Notes: generated by a model from the sequence alone, not told the origin. Counted from the stretch's first letter, positions 8,947 to 19,057 are shown. The stretch is 64,000 bases of DNA from Actinomyces capricornis (GCF_019974135.1 NZ_AP025017.1:1-64000); one strand, 5' to 3'. Program-made: numbers and translations.

Positions 8947-10092
8947 ATGACGATCTCAGCCCTCACCTCCACCTCCTCCTCGCGCCCCTCCCCCGCTATT
9001 GACGTCTGCGGCCTGGTCAAGGCCTTCGGGCCGCTGCGTGCCCTCGATGGGCTCGACCTGAGCGTGCCGGCAGGCCAAGTCCACGGGTTCCTGGGCCCCA
9101 ATGGGGCGGGCAAGTCCACCACGATCCGGGTGCTGCTGGGCATGTACCGCCGTGACGCCGGGGCTGTGCGGGTCCTGGGCATGGATCCGCGCCATGATGC
9201 CGGGGCGATCACCCGGGCCACGGCCTATGTGCCCGGGGATGTGGCCCTGTGGCCGGGGCTGACCGGGGCCCAGACGCTCGATGCGCTGGCCGGGCTGCGC
9301 GGCGGGCGGGACCGGCGGCGCGAGGAGGAGCTGGTGGAGGCCTTCAGCCTGGATCCCTCCAAGCCGGTGCGCTCCTACTCCAAGGGCAACCGGCAGAAGG
9401 TGATGCTGGTGGCCGCCCTGGCCGCGCCCTGCGAGCTGCTCATCCTCGATGAGCCCACCAGTGGCCTGGATCCGCTGCAGTCGGAGGTGTTCATGCGCTG
9501 TGTGCGCCAGGTGGCCGATAAGGGCCGCACGGTGCTCCTGTCCAGCCACATCATGGCCGAGGTGGACCGCCTCTGCGATGCGGTGACGATCATCAAGGAT
9601 GGCCGGGCCGTGGAGTGCGGGCCGCTGGCGCAGCTGCGCCACCTGCGCGCCTCACGCCTGGCCTGCCTGCTGCCACCGGGCACGGTCCTGGCATGGGAGC
9701 GCGCCGTCGGCCGGGGGCGCCCGGAGCCGCCCCGCCCGGGGTGCCCGGAAAGGGCGGGGCACCGTCGCGACGGCGCGATGGTGGGCGGGTGGCGCGGCCG
9801 GCTCGCGCGCCGGCTCCAGCGGCGGCCCGGGGGCGGGGAGCCCGCCGGGGCGTTGCCCAGGGCCGCATCTCAGCCGGCGGGCACAGCAGGGTGTGCAGGC
9901 GCAGCGGAGTCAGCATCGGGCTGGGCCCTGCCCCAGCCCGATGCGCGGGGCCGTTTCGCCGCCTCGGTGCCCGCCGAGCAGGTCGCTGCGGTCCTGGCGG
10001 TGCTCCTCCAGGCCGGGGCCCGGGAGCTGACCTGCTCCCCGGTCGCCCTCGATGAGGTCTTCCTGGAGCACTACGAGGTGGCGGCGCGATGA
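8947..10092 (+). CDS. ABC transporter ATP-binding protein (antibiotic exporter type)
   Basis: This 381-aa protein energises export through the permease encoded next. Walker A is GPNGAGKST at about residues 50-58, followed by a signature-type YSKGNRQKV near 140, Walker [14 protein letters not shown], and the switch histidine in [10 protein letters not shown]. The last third carries a low-complexity insert of about 75 Arg/Pro/Gly/Ala-rich residues (roughly 250-330). The usual C-terminal tail then resumes and ends in [11 protein letters not shown]. The stop codon overlaps the permease start (ATGA), so the two are translationally coupled. Expression is probably under the upstream MerR-type regulator. 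The exported compound is unknown; drugs or polyketides are typical for the family. Confidence 0.9.
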   Translation: MTISALTSTSSSRPSPAIDVCGLVKAFGPLRALDGLDLSVPAGQVHGFLGPNGAGKSTTIRVLLGMYRRDAGAVRVLGMDPRHDAGAITRATAYVPGDVALWPGLTGAQTLDALAGLRGGRDRRREEELVEAFSLDPSKPVRSYSKGNRQKVMLVAALAAPCELLILDEPTSGLDPLQSEVFMRCVRQVADKGRTVLLSSHIMAEVDRLCDAVTIIKDGRAVECGPLAQLRHLRASRLACLLPPGTVLAWERAVGRGRPEPPRPGCPERAGHRRDGAMVGGWRGRLARRLQRRPGGGEPAGALPRAASQPAGTAGCAGAAESASGWALPQPDARGRFAASVPAEQVAAVLAVLLQAGARELTCSPVALDEVFLEHYEVAAR

Positions 10093-11891
10093 GCACCCCC
10101 TCCCCCTCTGTGCCCTCTGTACCCTCTGTGCCACTCGCCGCCTCGCCCGCCCCGCCGCAGGCCCTGCCGTCCCTGCCCGCCGGGTCCGTGGCCCCGATGT
10201 CGAGAGCCTCCTCAGGCGCGGTATCGGGTCGGGCGCGATGCACAGCGCCGGACCATGCGGTGCGCAGTATGGCGCACCGGCCGGCCCGTGGGGCGGCGAC
10301 CGCCCTGCGCGCCGCCTGGCTCTCGGTGCGCCAGGAGCGGGCGTGGCTGGTGGCACTGCCGGCGGTGACGGCGGCGCTGACGGCGCTGCTCTGCCCGGGC
10401 TATGGCGATACCTACAGCACCCCGGAGGATCTGGTGGCGGCCGTGGCCTCGGCCCAGGGATCTGCGACCTTGCGCCTGCTCTACGGCACCCTGCCCGAGG
10501 CGGCCGGCGTCGTCCAGATCGCCGTGTGGGAGCTGGGGGCGCTGACCTGCCTCATACTGGGCGTGGTCATCAGCCTGCGCGCCGTGGCCCGCTCACGGGG
10601 CGATGAGGACCTGGGACGGGCCGAGTTGCTCCATGCCGCGGGCGCGGGGCCCGGCATGCGCCTGGCCGGCCAGGGCCTGGCACTGGCCCTGGAGTGCCTG
10701 CTGCTGGGGGCCGGCGCGGGGGCGGGCCTGCTGGCGCTCGATGGGGTCGGGGGCTCCGACGCCGCCACCTATGGGGCCGCGGTGGCGGGGACCTGCCTGG
10801 CACTGGTGTGCCCGGCCCTGCTGGTGGCCCAGCTCGTCCAGGACGCCGCCGGGGCGCGGGGCCTGGCCCTCCTGGTACTGGCCCTGGCCTTCCTCGGCTC
10901 CGGACTGGATGCCGCCAAGGACTGGCACTGGGCGGGGTGGGCCTCGCCCTTCGGCCTGCGCGCCGCGATGGACCCCGGCGGTGAGAACGACTGGGCCCCC
11001 TGGCTGTGGGCGGCCGGCGGAGGCGCGATGCTGCTCGCCGCCACAGCGGCGGTCACCGGGCGCCGGGACCTGGGCCTGGGGGCGCTGCGCTTCCCCCGGC
11101 CCGGGGCGGGGCGCCGGCTGCGCGTGTCCGGGCCGGTGGGCCTGGCCCTGGAGCTGGCCTGCGGCCAGTGCCTGGCGTGGGCCGCGACCACCGCCGTGGT
11201 CACCGGGCTCCTGGTATCCATGGGCGAGGGCGTGGTGGAGCTGGCCCGTCAGGGCAGTATCGCCGGTGACAGCCCGCTCGTCTCCCTCCTGGAGGGCGCG
11301 GATGCCGGACAAGCCTTCCTGGCCTATACCGGGGCTCTCACAGGGGCCTTGACAGCGGCCGAGGCGGTCGGCCTGGTCAGCCGGTACGGCCTGGATGAAC
11401 TGGCCGGGCGCCTGGAGGCGGCCCGCTCCACCGGTAGCCGTCCCGGCCGCCTGCTGGCGGCCTGGTGGGTCACCGCCTGCCTGGGGGCCGGGGTGGCCCT
11501 GGCCGCGGGCTGCCTGGCGGCGGGGATGGTGGGCGCCTCCGCCCTGGGCACTGGTGCCGGGGATGCGCTGCGCCTGGTGGGTGGGCAGTGGCCTGCTGCG
11601 GCCGCGGCGGCGGGAGTGGGTGCTGCCCTGTGCGGGTGGGCGCCGCAGTGGCGAGGCCTGGCCTGGCTGCCGGTCCTGGTGGGCCTCGGCATCGCCCAGC
11701 TGGGCGGGGTCATGGGCCTGCCGCAGGAGGTCAGGGACGCTGCGCCTTTCGCCCAGGCCGGCGAGGCGGGCTGCCTGTGGCTGGTGGCCATCGCCGTCGT
11801 GGGTCTGGCTGCCGGGATGCTGGGGGCTGAGCGCCGCGATATCGCCCTGTCCTCGCAATGTCACCGCTCTGGAGGCAGATGGGCCCCCTGA
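10089..11891 (+). CDS. ABC transporter permease, polyketide antibiotic exporter type (COG3559-like)
   Basis: This 600-aa membrane protein has about twelve hydrophobic helices. The segment [29 protein letters not shown] matches the pattern of the TnrB3-like exporters of polyketide antibiotics, in which an acidic RAEELLGR-type motif follows the first helix pair. The N-terminal 55 residues are low in complexity. They include three SVP units encoded by 9-bp tandem repeats at 10104-10130, which could vary in number. The start ATG overlaps the stop of the ATPase gene. A strong hairpin overlaps the stop codon, closing the operon before the flavodoxin promoter. Confidence 0.83.
   Translation: MSTPSPSVPSVPSVPLAASPAPPQALPSLPAGSVAPMSRASSGAVSGRARCTAPDHAVRSMAHRPARGAATALRAAWLSVRQERAWLVALPAVTAALTALLCPGYGDTYSTPEDLVAAVASAQGSATLRLLYGTLPEAAGVVQIAVWELGALTCLILGVVISLRAVARSRGDEDLGRAELLHAAGAGPGMRLAGQGLALALECLLLGAGAGAGLLALDGVGGSDAATYGAAVAGTCLALVCPALLVAQLVQDAAGARGLALLVLALAFLGSGLDAAKDWHWAGWASPFGLRAAMDPGGENDWAPWLWAAGGGAMLLAATAAVTGRRDLGLGALRFPRPGAGRRLRVSGPVGLALELACGQCLAWAATTAVVTGLLVSMGEGVVELARQGSIAGDSPLVSLLEGADAGQAFLAYTGALTGALTAAEAVGLVSRYGLDELAGRLEAARSTGSRPGRLLAAWWVTACLGAGVALAAGCLAAGMVGASALGTGAGDALRLVGGQWPAAAAAAGVGAALCGWAPQWRGLAWLPVLVGLGIAQLGGVMGLPQEVRDAAPFAQAGEAGCLWLVAIAVVGLAAGMLGAERRDIALSSQCHRSGGRWAP
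10104..10130 (+). repeat. In-frame 9-bp tandem repeat (Pro-Ser-Val units)
   Basis: Three consecutive units CCCTCTGTG, CCCTCTGTA and CCCTCTGTG encode repeated PSV near the N-terminus of the exporter permease. Slippage would change the protein length by three residues without loss of frame. Confidence 0.75.
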
Positions 11892-11915
11892 GTGGGGGCG
11901 CATCTGCGCCCAGAG
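11867..11915 (+). terminator. Hairpin at the end of the exporter operon
   Basis: The inner arms CAGATG-GGCCCCC and GGGGGCG-CATCTG, with outer arms CTCTGG and CCAGAG, form a long stem that overlaps the permease stop codon. It lies 44 nt before the MerR-type promoter of the flavodoxin gene, so it probably separates the two transcripts. Confidence 0.6.
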
Positions 11916-11958
11916 GGGCAAGACCGCGAACGGTGCGGCAGGGCGTCACCGGTGGGGC

Positions 11959-11995
11959 TTGCGTGCGACGCGACGTCACACCTGAGGATCGGATC
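11959..11995 (+). promoter_or_regulatory. MerR-type promoter/operator of the flavodoxin gene
   Basis: TTGCGT (11959-11964) and GAGGAT (11984-11989) are spaced 19 bp apart, and the ATG follows after 6 nt. The dyad GTGCGACG-CGA-CGTCACAC spans 11963-11981. It differs from the exporter operator at only three positions, with the same flanking GGGCTTGC and CCTGA. The two promoters are therefore likely co-regulated by the MerR-type protein upstream. Confidence 0.7.
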
Positions 11996-12493
11996 ATGAG
12001 CACGACAGCGTTGATCATCGTGGAGTCCTGCTTCGGGAGCACCCACGCCCTGGCCGAGCAGGTGGCCATGGGCCTGGGCCGGGAGGGGGTGGAGACGGAG
12101 CTCATGCCCGCCGCCCAGGCACCGCCCCGGATCAGTGACCGCATCGGGCTGCTCGTCCTGGCCGCCCCCACCCACAACCGGGGCCTGCCCACCCCGGCCT
12201 CACGCCGTCAGGCCATGGACAGGGGCGCCAGCGCCGTGGACAGCGGCATCCGGGAGTGGCTGGAGGCGGCGATCATCCCCCAGGGCATGCGCGTGGCCGC
12301 CTTCGATACCGTCACACGGCGCGGCTGGCTCCACGGCTCGGCCGCCAGGAGCATCGCCAAGGCCCTGAGCGGCAGGCGTCCGCGGGTCGCCGCCACCAGC
12401 TTCCTGGTCGACTCCCGGGGGCCGGTGGCCGGGCAGGAGCAGGAGGCGCGCACCTGGGGACGCACCATCGCCTCCGCGCTCCGGCCCCACTAG
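11996..12493 (+). CDS. Flavodoxin family protein
   Basis: This 165-aa soluble protein has the flavodoxin fold. The FMN phosphate-binding loop is ESCFGSTHALAEQVA near residues 9-23, followed by the alternating strands LLVLAAPTHN and MRVAAFDTVTRR and an alpha-helical C-terminus. It is likely an electron carrier or small flavoprotein reductase in the cytoplasm. The ATG at 11996 is chosen over more upstream starts because a MerR-type promoter places transcription start at this codon. Its operator is shared with the exporter operon, which suggests a joint response to a redox-active or toxic compound. The exact partner is unknown. Confidence 0.85.
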   Translation: MSTTALIIVESCFGSTHALAEQVAMGLGREGVETELMPAAQAPPRISDRIGLLVLAAPTHNRGLPTPASRRQAMDRGASAVDSGIREWLEAAIIPQGMRVAAFDTVTRRGWLHGSAARSIAKALSGRRPRVAATSFLVDSRGPVAGQEQEARTWGRTIASALRPH

Positions 12494-12494
12494 A

Positions 12495-12527
12495 GCGGAT
12501 TCGCGCCCCCGCCAGGGGCGGATCCGC
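12495..12527. terminator. Hairpin between convergent flavodoxin gene and speE
   Basis: The imperfect arms GCGGAT..CGCCCC and GGGGCGGATCCGC lie right after the flavodoxin stop and 38 nt from the end of the convergent speE frame. It probably terminates transcription in one or both directions. Confidence 0.5.
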
Positions 12528-12565
12528 GCCCAAGAAGGAGAGCCGCAGAGCGCAGCAGGCAGGGG

Positions 12566-14166
12566 CTAGGTGTAGCGCCACTGGCGCATGTCCTCGTTGT
12601 AGACCTCGACGATCCGGGGGTGAAGGAGTGTGGAGGCAGGCATGGACATGGTCACCGCAGGGTGGTCGAGCAGGATGAAGCGCAGCAGCTCCGGGTCCTG
12701 ATAGGCCAGCCCCCGCGGCAGTGCGCCGGTCAGCAGCAGATCGGGCCTGCGGGTGGACAGCACGAAGCCCCACTCCCCGAAGGAGGGCACATTGATGCTG
12801 AAGGGGTAGGTGGTGCGCCCCGGCTGGGCGGCCGCCACGGTGCTGTCCACCGTGGAGAAGGCCCTGGGGGAGAAGAACGAGGAGGTCGCCTGGGTCACCA
12901 TCACCCCGTCGTCGGAGAGCAGCTGCTCGACCTGCCGGTAGAACTCCACCGAGTAGAGCTTGGCCAGCCGCTCATTGGAGGGGTCGACCAGGTCGATGAG
13001 CACCACGTCGTAGTCCTGCCGGCCCGCCTCACCCTCCCCGCCCTGCGAGCCCCCCGCGCCCTCAACGCCTCGCGCGTCCCGGGCACCCCGGGCCTCCTGG
13101 GCACGCCGTCCGGCCTCGGAGGTGAAGGCGAAGGCGTCCTGGTTGACCACCTCGACCCGGGGGTCGGACAGGGCGTCGCCGTTGCTCTCGCGCAGCAGGC
13201 GGTTGGTGCGCGACAGCGCCGTCATGCGCGGATCGATATCCACCAGGGTGAGGCGCTCCAGTCCCGGGTAGCGCAGGACCTCGCGGGCCAGCAGCCCATC
13301 TCCACCGCCCAGGATGAGCACCCTGGCGGGCTCCTCCACGGAGGTCATCGCACTGGCTGAGAAGGTCTCGTGGTAGCGGGCCTCATCCAGGCTGGAGAAC
13401 TGGAGCTGACCGTTGAGGTAGAGGCGAAGATCCTGCCTGTACTGGGTCAGGACGATCCTCTGGTAGGCGGTCTGCTCGTAGTAGACCACCGGATCCCCAT
13501 AGGTGCGGGCATCAATGCCTCGCTCCAGGCGATCGGCCCCCAGGAACAGGCCGGTCAGCGCCACCGCGGCGGCCACGCCTGCCACCAGGACCCGGCGCGG
13601 CGTGCCCACCTGGATGAGCACCACCATGGCCACCAGCACATTGAGCGCCCCCACCAGGTAGGCCCCGCGCATGAGCCCCAGCTGGGGCAGGAGCACCAGG
13701 GGGAAGACGAGGGAGGCCGCCAGCGCCCCGAAGTAGTCCAGGGCCAGGACCCTGCTGACCAGCTCCACCGAGGAGGCCCTGCCGAAGCGCTGGAAGGTCC
13801 GCACCAGCAGGGGGATCTCCGCGCCGATGAGCACCCCGATCACCAGGCTGATCGCCCCGAAGACCCACCAGTGGATGTCGGTCAGGCCGAAGGCCGCATA
13901 CAGGGCGAGCACCGAGTTGCCGCCCACCAGGCCCAGGACGATCTCGTTGACCGCAAAGACCACGGCCGGGTCGCGCCTGACGCGGTTGACCAGCAGCGAG
14001 CCGATCCCCATCCCGAACAGGGTGATGCCCATGGCCAGGCTGAAGCTGAGCACCGAGTCGCCGATGAGGTAGGAGGCCGCCGTGCCCAGGATGAGCTCGT
14101 AGATGAGGCCGCCCACGGCCACCAGCAGCGCCGCGGCGAACAGGGCCGCGTTCTCCCGCCGGCCAT
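12566..14166 (-). CDS. speE: Membrane-bound polyamine aminopropyltransferase (spermidine synthase), 5' end frame-disrupted
   Basis: The conserved frame encodes about seven N-terminal transmembrane helices (first one NAALFAAALLVAVGGLIYEL). A cytoplasmic spermidine-synthase domain follows, with LILGGGDGLLAREVLRY (aminopropyl-donor site), LTLVDIDPRM and VVLIDLVDPSNE. The enzyme transfers aminopropyl from decarboxylated AdoMet to a diamine. A Gly/Ala/Arg-rich insert lies before QDYDVVLID. There is no sensible start in this frame: upstream it stays open to an ATG at 14527, but through sequence that encodes SpeD in another frame. The ATGs at 14166 and 14199 are in the SpeD frame, and a -1 shift near 14155 (GGC GGG to GAG) joins them to the first helix. 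It looks like the C-terminal half of a SpeD-SpeE fusion. Confidence 0.85.
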
Positions 14167-14588
14167 GAGCCGATCGGCCCGCGCGGCCTGCACGCTCATC
14201 CCCGCCCTCGCGGTCCGAGCGATCCGCGCGGTGCGCCCGCCCCCGGTCAGCGACACCGCCCGGCTCTCCACCCCCGAGGCGCCCAGGCGGGCGGCCAGCT
14301 GCTCGCCCAGGGCGTCGATGGCCTGCCGGCTCATGGCCTTGCAGCTGGTGAGGGTCACGTAGGCCCGGCCTGTCTCGGGCCAGGTGTGGGCGGCGATATG
14401 GGACTCCGAGAGCAGGACGACGGCGCTCAGCCCCTGGGGCTCGAAGGAGTGGTGGGTGGCGGCCACCGCCGTCAGGCCCGCCGATACGGCAGCCTCGACC
14501 AGTGCGGCATGCACCAGGCCGGGTCATTGAGCGGGCCGTGCGGGGCGCCGTGGAACCCGTAGGTCACGGAGCAGATCCCGGCGCGCAT
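14156..14588 (-). pseudogene. speD: S-adenosylmethionine decarboxylase, frame-disrupted
   Basis: SpeD makes decarboxylated AdoMet using a self-generated pyruvoyl group. The N-terminus (MRAGICSVTYGFHG to LNDPA) is in one frame starting at 14588. The rest (ALVEAAVSAG onward) is in the -1 frame, which has a stop at 14526-14524, so one base appears to be missing between about 14523 and 14472. After correction the protein has about 144 residues, a normal length. The catalytic residues are intact: Ser after Glu in LSESH (processing site), His five residues later, and Cys twenty residues after that Ser. TACTGT ends 7 nt before the 14588 ATG, supporting this start. The frame then runs without a stop into speE, suggesting a fusion. 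Sequencing error and true decay cannot be separated here. Confidence 0.75.
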
Positions 14589-14595
14589 GCGTGGA

Positions 14596-14601
14596 ACAGT
14601 A
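14596..14601 (-). promoter_or_regulatory. -10 element of the speD-speE unit (leaderless)
   Basis: On the minus strand TACTGT ends 7 nt before the ATG at 14588. This matches the leaderless promoters elsewhere in the window and argues that the N-terminal speD frame is genuine. Confidence 0.55.
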
Positions 14602-14653
14602 GCACCACCGCACCCGCAGCGCGCCGGCCGGCCGCGACCTGGCGGTGGGGCGC

Positions 14654-15097
14654 TCAGACGTTGAAGCCCAGGGCTCGCAGCTGCTCGCGGCCCTCGGGGG
14701 TGATCTTGTCCGGGCCCCACGGCGGCAGCCACACCCACTGGATGCGCACCTGGTCGGCGAGGCCCACCAGGGCCTGCTGGGCCTGCTCCTCGATGACGTC
14801 GGTCAGCGGGCAGGCGGCCGTGGTCAGGGTCATGTCCAGCACCACGGTGCCCTCGGGCTCGATGGACACCCCGTAGAGCAGGCCCAGGTCCACCACGTTG
14901 ATGCCCAGCTCGGGGTCGATGACGTCGCGCAGGGCCTCCTCGACCGCTGCCGCATCCACCTGGGCCTGCCCGACGGCGCCGGCGGGCAGGTGCTGGGCCG
15001 CCATGGGGTTGGCCGCCTCCGCAGGGGCTGCAGGGGCTGGGGAGGCTGCAGGGGTCGTGGTGCCGTCCGGGCCTGCGCCCGGGGTGTGCTCGTTCAT
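14654..15097 (-). CDS. sufT: SufT-like Fe-S assembly factor (MIP18/DUF59, PaaD-like)
   Basis: This 147-aa protein has a disordered Ala/Pro-rich N-terminus (1-45) followed by a MIP18/DUF59 domain. DPELGINVVDLGLLYGV and the conserved Cys in TTAACPLTDVIEEQ are its signature elements. In actinobacteria it closes the suf operon and helps mature or deliver Fe-S clusters. AAGGAGA precedes the ATG, and the gap to sufU is 28 nt. It is the last gene of the sufRBDCSUT transcript. Confidence 0.9.
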   Translation of the reverse strand: MNEHTPGAGPDGTTTPAASPAPAAPAEAANPMAAQHLPAGAVGQAQVDAAAVEEALRDVIDPELGINVVDLGLLYGVSIEPEGTVVLDMTLTTAACPLTDVIEEQAQQALVGLADQVRIQWVWLPPWGPDKITPEGREQLRALGFNV

Positions 15098-15125
15098 GTC
15101 TTCTCCTTGGGGGCGGTGCGGGGAG

Positions 15126-15599
15126 TCAGGAGCCGGAGGGCTCGACGGCGGGCAGGGCGGTGCCGGACTTGGCCAGGGCGTCCTTGAGGGCCATCCAGCC
15201 CAGCAGGGCGCACTTGACGCGGTTGGGGTACTTCGAGGTCCCCTCGAAGGCGGCGGCGTCCTCAAGGTCATCGAGGACCGCCTCGTCCACTCCCCGGCCG
15301 CGCGAGTGCATGAGCTCGTTGAACTCCGCCTCCAGTCGGGCCACGGTAGCCAGGTCGGCGCCGGTGACCAGGTCGTGCATGACGGAGATGGAGGCCTGGG
15401 AGATGGAGCAGCCCTCCCCCTGCCAGCCCACGGCCACGATCCGCCCGTCGCGGACGCTGACCCCCAGGGTCACCTCATCCCCGCAGGTGGGGTTGACCTG
15501 GTGGCTGGTGGCATCGGGGGCCTCCAGGGCGCCGCAGCCGTGGCGCTCCCGGGAGTGGTCGAGGATGACCTGCTGGTAGAGCTGATCGAGCTCGTTCAT
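15126..15599 (-). CDS. sufU: SufU-type sulfur acceptor/scaffold protein
   Basis: This 157-aa cytoplasmic protein accepts persulfide sulfur from SufS through a zinc-bound cysteine site. The ligands are visible as C39 (NPTCGDEV), D41, C64 (GEGCSIS) and C130 (RVKCALLGW). The extra loop between the second and third cysteines is typical of SufU rather than IscU. The start MNELDQLYQQVILDH is standard for the family, and the gene begins 2 nt after the sufS stop codon. Together with SufS it forms the sulfur-mobilising pair for the SufBCD scaffold. Confidence 0.95.
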   Translation of the reverse strand: MNELDQLYQQVILDHSRERHGCGALEAPDATSHQVNPTCGDEVTLGVSVRDGRIVAVGWQGEGCSISQASISVMHDLVTGADLATVARLEAEFNELMHSRGRGVDEAVLDDLEDAAAFEGTSKYPNRVKCALLGWMALKDALAKSGTALPAVEPSGS

Positions 15600-15601
15600 G
15601 C

Positions 15602-16960
15602 TCACCTCTGGAAGTAGCGCCGGACGTCGGTGACGGCCGACAGGAAGCGGTCGACCTCCCCCACAGTAGAGCAGGGCCCCAGGGATGCTCGAGAGGAGGC
15701 GTGGATGCCGGCATGGGCGTGGATGGGCTGGGCGCAGTGGTGGCCGGTGCGCACGGCGACCCCGGCGGCGTCCAGGACCTGGCCGACGTCGTGGGGGTGG
15801 ACGCCCTCGATGGTGAAGGCCACCACGCCCAGGCGCTCGCGGGTGTCGTGGGGGCCCAGGATCCGGACCCCGGGGGTGCGCTCCAGGCCCTCCAGGAGCC
15901 GGCCGGCCAGGAGCGTCTCGGTGGCGTGGAGCCGGCCCAGGCCGATGCGCCCCACGTAGTCCACGGCGGCATGCCAGCCGGCGGCCTGGGCCAGGGGCTG
16001 GCTGCCGGCCTCGAAGCGGGCCGGGCCGCTCATGTAGGTGGAGGAGGTCATGGTCACCACCTCGATCATGGATCCGCCGGTGAGCACGGGGGGCATGGCC
16101 TCCAGGAGCTCCTCGGTGGCCACCAGCGCCCCGATGCCGGTGGGCCCGCACATCTTGTGGCTGGACAGGACCATGGCGTCCACGCCGGCGGCGGCCAGGG
16201 CCGCGAAGTCCAGGGGCAGGTGGGCGGCGGACTGGCAGGTGTCCAGCACCACCAGGGCGCCCGCCTCCCTGGCCCGCGGCAGGATCCGCTCCAGGGGCGT
16301 GATGGCCCCGGTGACATTGGAGGCGTGGGTCAGGGCCACCACCCGGGTGCGCTCGCTGATGACGCCCAGGGTGCCCAGGTCGATACGGCCCTGGGGGTCC
16401 AGGTCGAGCCAGCGCAGGGCCGCCCCGGTGCGGGCGCACAGCTCCTGCCAGGGCACGAGGTTGGCGTGGTGCTCGGCGCGGCTGACGACGACCTCGTCGC
16501 CCGGGCCGATGGCCAGGCGGCGGGCGGGATCGGCCGCATCGCGCGTGAGTGCCCCGCTGGCGGCGCCCCGGCCCGCCGAGGCGTGCCCGATGGCCAGGGC
16601 CACCAGGTTGAGGGCCTCGGTGGCGTTCTTGGTGAAGACCAGCTCCCCGGGCCGGGCCCCCACGAAGCCGGCCACCGCCTCGCGGGCGTCCTCCCAGGTG
16701 GCGGTGGCCTCGTCGGCCAGCTGGTAGGTCGAGCGCCCGGCCGCCCCGTTGGAGCGGAGATAGAAGTCCTCCTCGGCGGCGATGACGCCCCTCGGCTTCT
16801 GGCTGGTGGCGGCCCAGTCCAGGTAGGCCAGGGGCTCGCCGTTGCGGGCGGGGCGCTCCAGGTAGGGGAAGTCGGCGCGGATGCCCTCGATCTCCTGGGC
16901 GCTGAGCGGCTCAGGGGCGCGGGCCGCCGGGGCGCCCGGGTGCGGGGTGGAACGGGTCAT
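15602..16960 (-). CDS. sufS: Cysteine desulfurase SufS
   Basis: This 452-aa PLP enzyme removes sulfur from cysteine for Fe-S assembly. The PLP lysine is in VLSSHKMCGPTGIG, the pyridine-ring contact is in LVVLDTCQSAAH, and the active cysteine is in the C-terminal RTGHHCAQP loop, which fits type II desulfurases. The sequence from residue 20 (LSAQEIEGIRADFPYLER) is typical. An insert of about 18 residues near the PLP domain (around RGAASGALTRDAADPARR) is a lineage addition. The ATG follows GGAAGGCAG. It lies between sufC and sufU in the operon. Confidence 0.95.
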   Translation of the reverse strand: MTRSTPHPGAPAARAPEPLSAQEIEGIRADFPYLERPARNGEPLAYLDWAATSQKPRGVIAAEEDFYLRSNGAAGRSTYQLADEATATWEDAREAVAGFVGARPGELVFTKNATEALNLVALAIGHASAGRGAASGALTRDAADPARRLAIGPGDEVVVSRAEHHANLVPWQELCARTGAALRWLDLDPQGRIDLGTLGVISERTRVVALTHASNVTGAITPLERILPRAREAGALVVLDTCQSAAHLPLDFAALAAAGVDAMVLSSHKMCGPTGIGALVATEELLEAMPPVLTGGSMIEVVTMTSSTYMSGPARFEAGSQPLAQAAGWHAAVDYVGRIGLGRLHATETLLAGRLLEGLERTPGVRILGPHDTRERLGVVAFTIEGVHPHDVGQVLDAAGVAVRTGHHCAQPIHAHAGIHASSRASLGPCSTVGEVDRFLSAVTDVRRYFQR

Positions 16961-17034
16961 CTGCTGCCTTCCGGATCGTGGGCTCGTGGTGCCGGGCTCA
17001 GGGGCGGGGCCGGTGGGCCCCGCCCCGGGCGGCC

Positions 17035-17784
<750 letters not shown>

Positions 17785-17827
17785 GAGTGTTCTTTCAGGT
17801 CTTGGGTCAGGGGTGGTCTGGGGTGTC

Positions 17828-19057
17828 TCAGTCCTGCGGCGACTGACGCGCCTCGATGACGCCGGTGAGCTCCAGCTCGTGCTCGATGGCGCTCATGAGG
17901 CGCTCCTCGACCTCGGGCACGCCGATCTCGGCGACGATCTCGTTGAAGAAGCCCAGGACCACCAGGCGCCGGGCCTCGGACTCGGTGATGCCCCGGGCCC
18001 GCAGGTAGAACAGCTGCTCGTCGTCGAAGCGGCCGGTGGCCGAGGCGTGGCCGGCGCCCTCGATGTTGCCGTTCTCGATCTCCAGGTTGGGCACCGAGTC
18101 GGCCTTGGCGCCCGGGGTGAGCACCAGGTTGCGGTTGAGCTCGTAGGTGTCGGTGCCGCGGGCGGCGGCGCCGATGAGGCAGTCCCCCACCCACACGGCG
18201 TGGGCGCCCTCGCCCTGGAGGGCTCCCTTGTAGGTGACCCGGGAGTAGCAGTGGGGCTCGGTGTGGGCCACGTAGGGGCGGTGCTCCTGGTGCTGGCCGG
18301 CGTCGGTGAAGTAGACGCCGTAGGCGTCGATGCTGCCGCCCTCCCCGGCGAAGCCGAGGTCGGGGCAGATGCGCACGTCCCCGCCGAGGCTGACCACGAC
18401 GTGCTTGAGCACGCCGCGGCCCTGGACCTGGACGCGGTGGTTGGAGGCGTGGACGGCGACGTCCTGCCAGCCCTGGACGGTGACCAGGGTGAGCTCGGCG
18501 CCGTCGGCCACGGTGATCTCCACGCCCTGGGTCAGGGCGGCGGTGCCGGTGTGGTCCAGGATGACGGTGCCCCGCGAGCCGGCCTCGGCGATGACCCGGA
18601 GGTGCTGGGCGGTGGGGTGGGCCAGCTCCTCGTCACCGCCCACGATGCTCAGCCGGGCGGCGCGCTCCAGGACGGCGCCCGGGGCCAGGGTGAGCACGGT
18701 GGCGGTGGTGAAGGCGGCCCAGGCGGTCACGCCGGTGCGGTCCACCGGGGCGCCGACCACGCCCAGGCGGGGGTCCTGGCGCTCGACGGTCTCCAGGGCG
18801 GCGCCCTGGGGCAGGTCGGCCTCGATGCTCAGCGGCTCGGCGTCGCGCGGGGCGCTGAGGGCCTCGAGGTCGAACAGGGGGGCGAAGCGCTTCATGGGGG
18901 TGAAGCGCCACTCCTCCTCCTTGCCTCGGGGCACGGGGATGTCGGCGGGGTCGAAGGAGGTGGGGCGGTCGGCGCGCGAGGAGACGTAGCGCGGGCCGCC
19001 GTGGGAGTGGGCGCCCTCCAGCGCGGCGCTGGAGTGGTCGGTGGAGAGTTCAGGCAT
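17828..19057 (-). CDS. sufD: Fe-S cluster assembly protein SufD
   Basis: This 409-aa protein is the SufD component of the SufBC2D scaffold in the cytoplasm. The N-terminus has a low-complexity stretch, then DIPVPRGKEEEWRFTPMKRF, and a beta-helix core follows. The conserved C-terminal half contains SATGRFDDEQLFYLRARGI and the tail ERLMSAIEHELE. The gene lies between sufB and sufC, with a 73-nt gap to sufB. Confidence 0.95.
   Translation of the reverse strand: MPELSTDHSSAALEGAHSHGGPRYVSSRADRPTSFDPADIPVPRGKEEEWRFTPMKRFAPLFDLEALSAPRDAEPLSIEADLPQGAALETVERQDPRLGVVGAPVDRTGVTAWAAFTTATVLTLAPGAVLERAARLSIVGGDEELAHPTAQHLRVIAEAGSRGTVILDHTGTAALTQGVEITVADGAELTLVTVQGWQDVAVHASNHRVQVQGRGVLKHVVVSLGGDVRICPDLGFAGEGGSIDAYGVYFTDAGQHQEHRPYVAHTEPHCYSRVTYKGALQGEGAHAVWVGDCLIGAAARGTDTYELNRNLVLTPGAKADSVPNLEIENGNIEGAGHASATGRFDDEQLFYLRARGITESEARRLVVLGFFNEIVAEIGVPEVEERLMSAIEHELELTGVIEARQSPQD

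Noticed and set aside
12566..14527. SpeE starting at the ATG at 14527
   Set aside because: The first 120 codons would be out-of-frame SpeD sequence rich in Arg/Gly/Pro, unlike any SpeE N-terminus.
12566..14588. Programmed -1 frameshifting as the sure explanation of the speD-speE breaks
   Set aside because: No clear slippery heptamer with a downstream pseudoknot was recognised at either junction; missing bases at GC runs are simpler.
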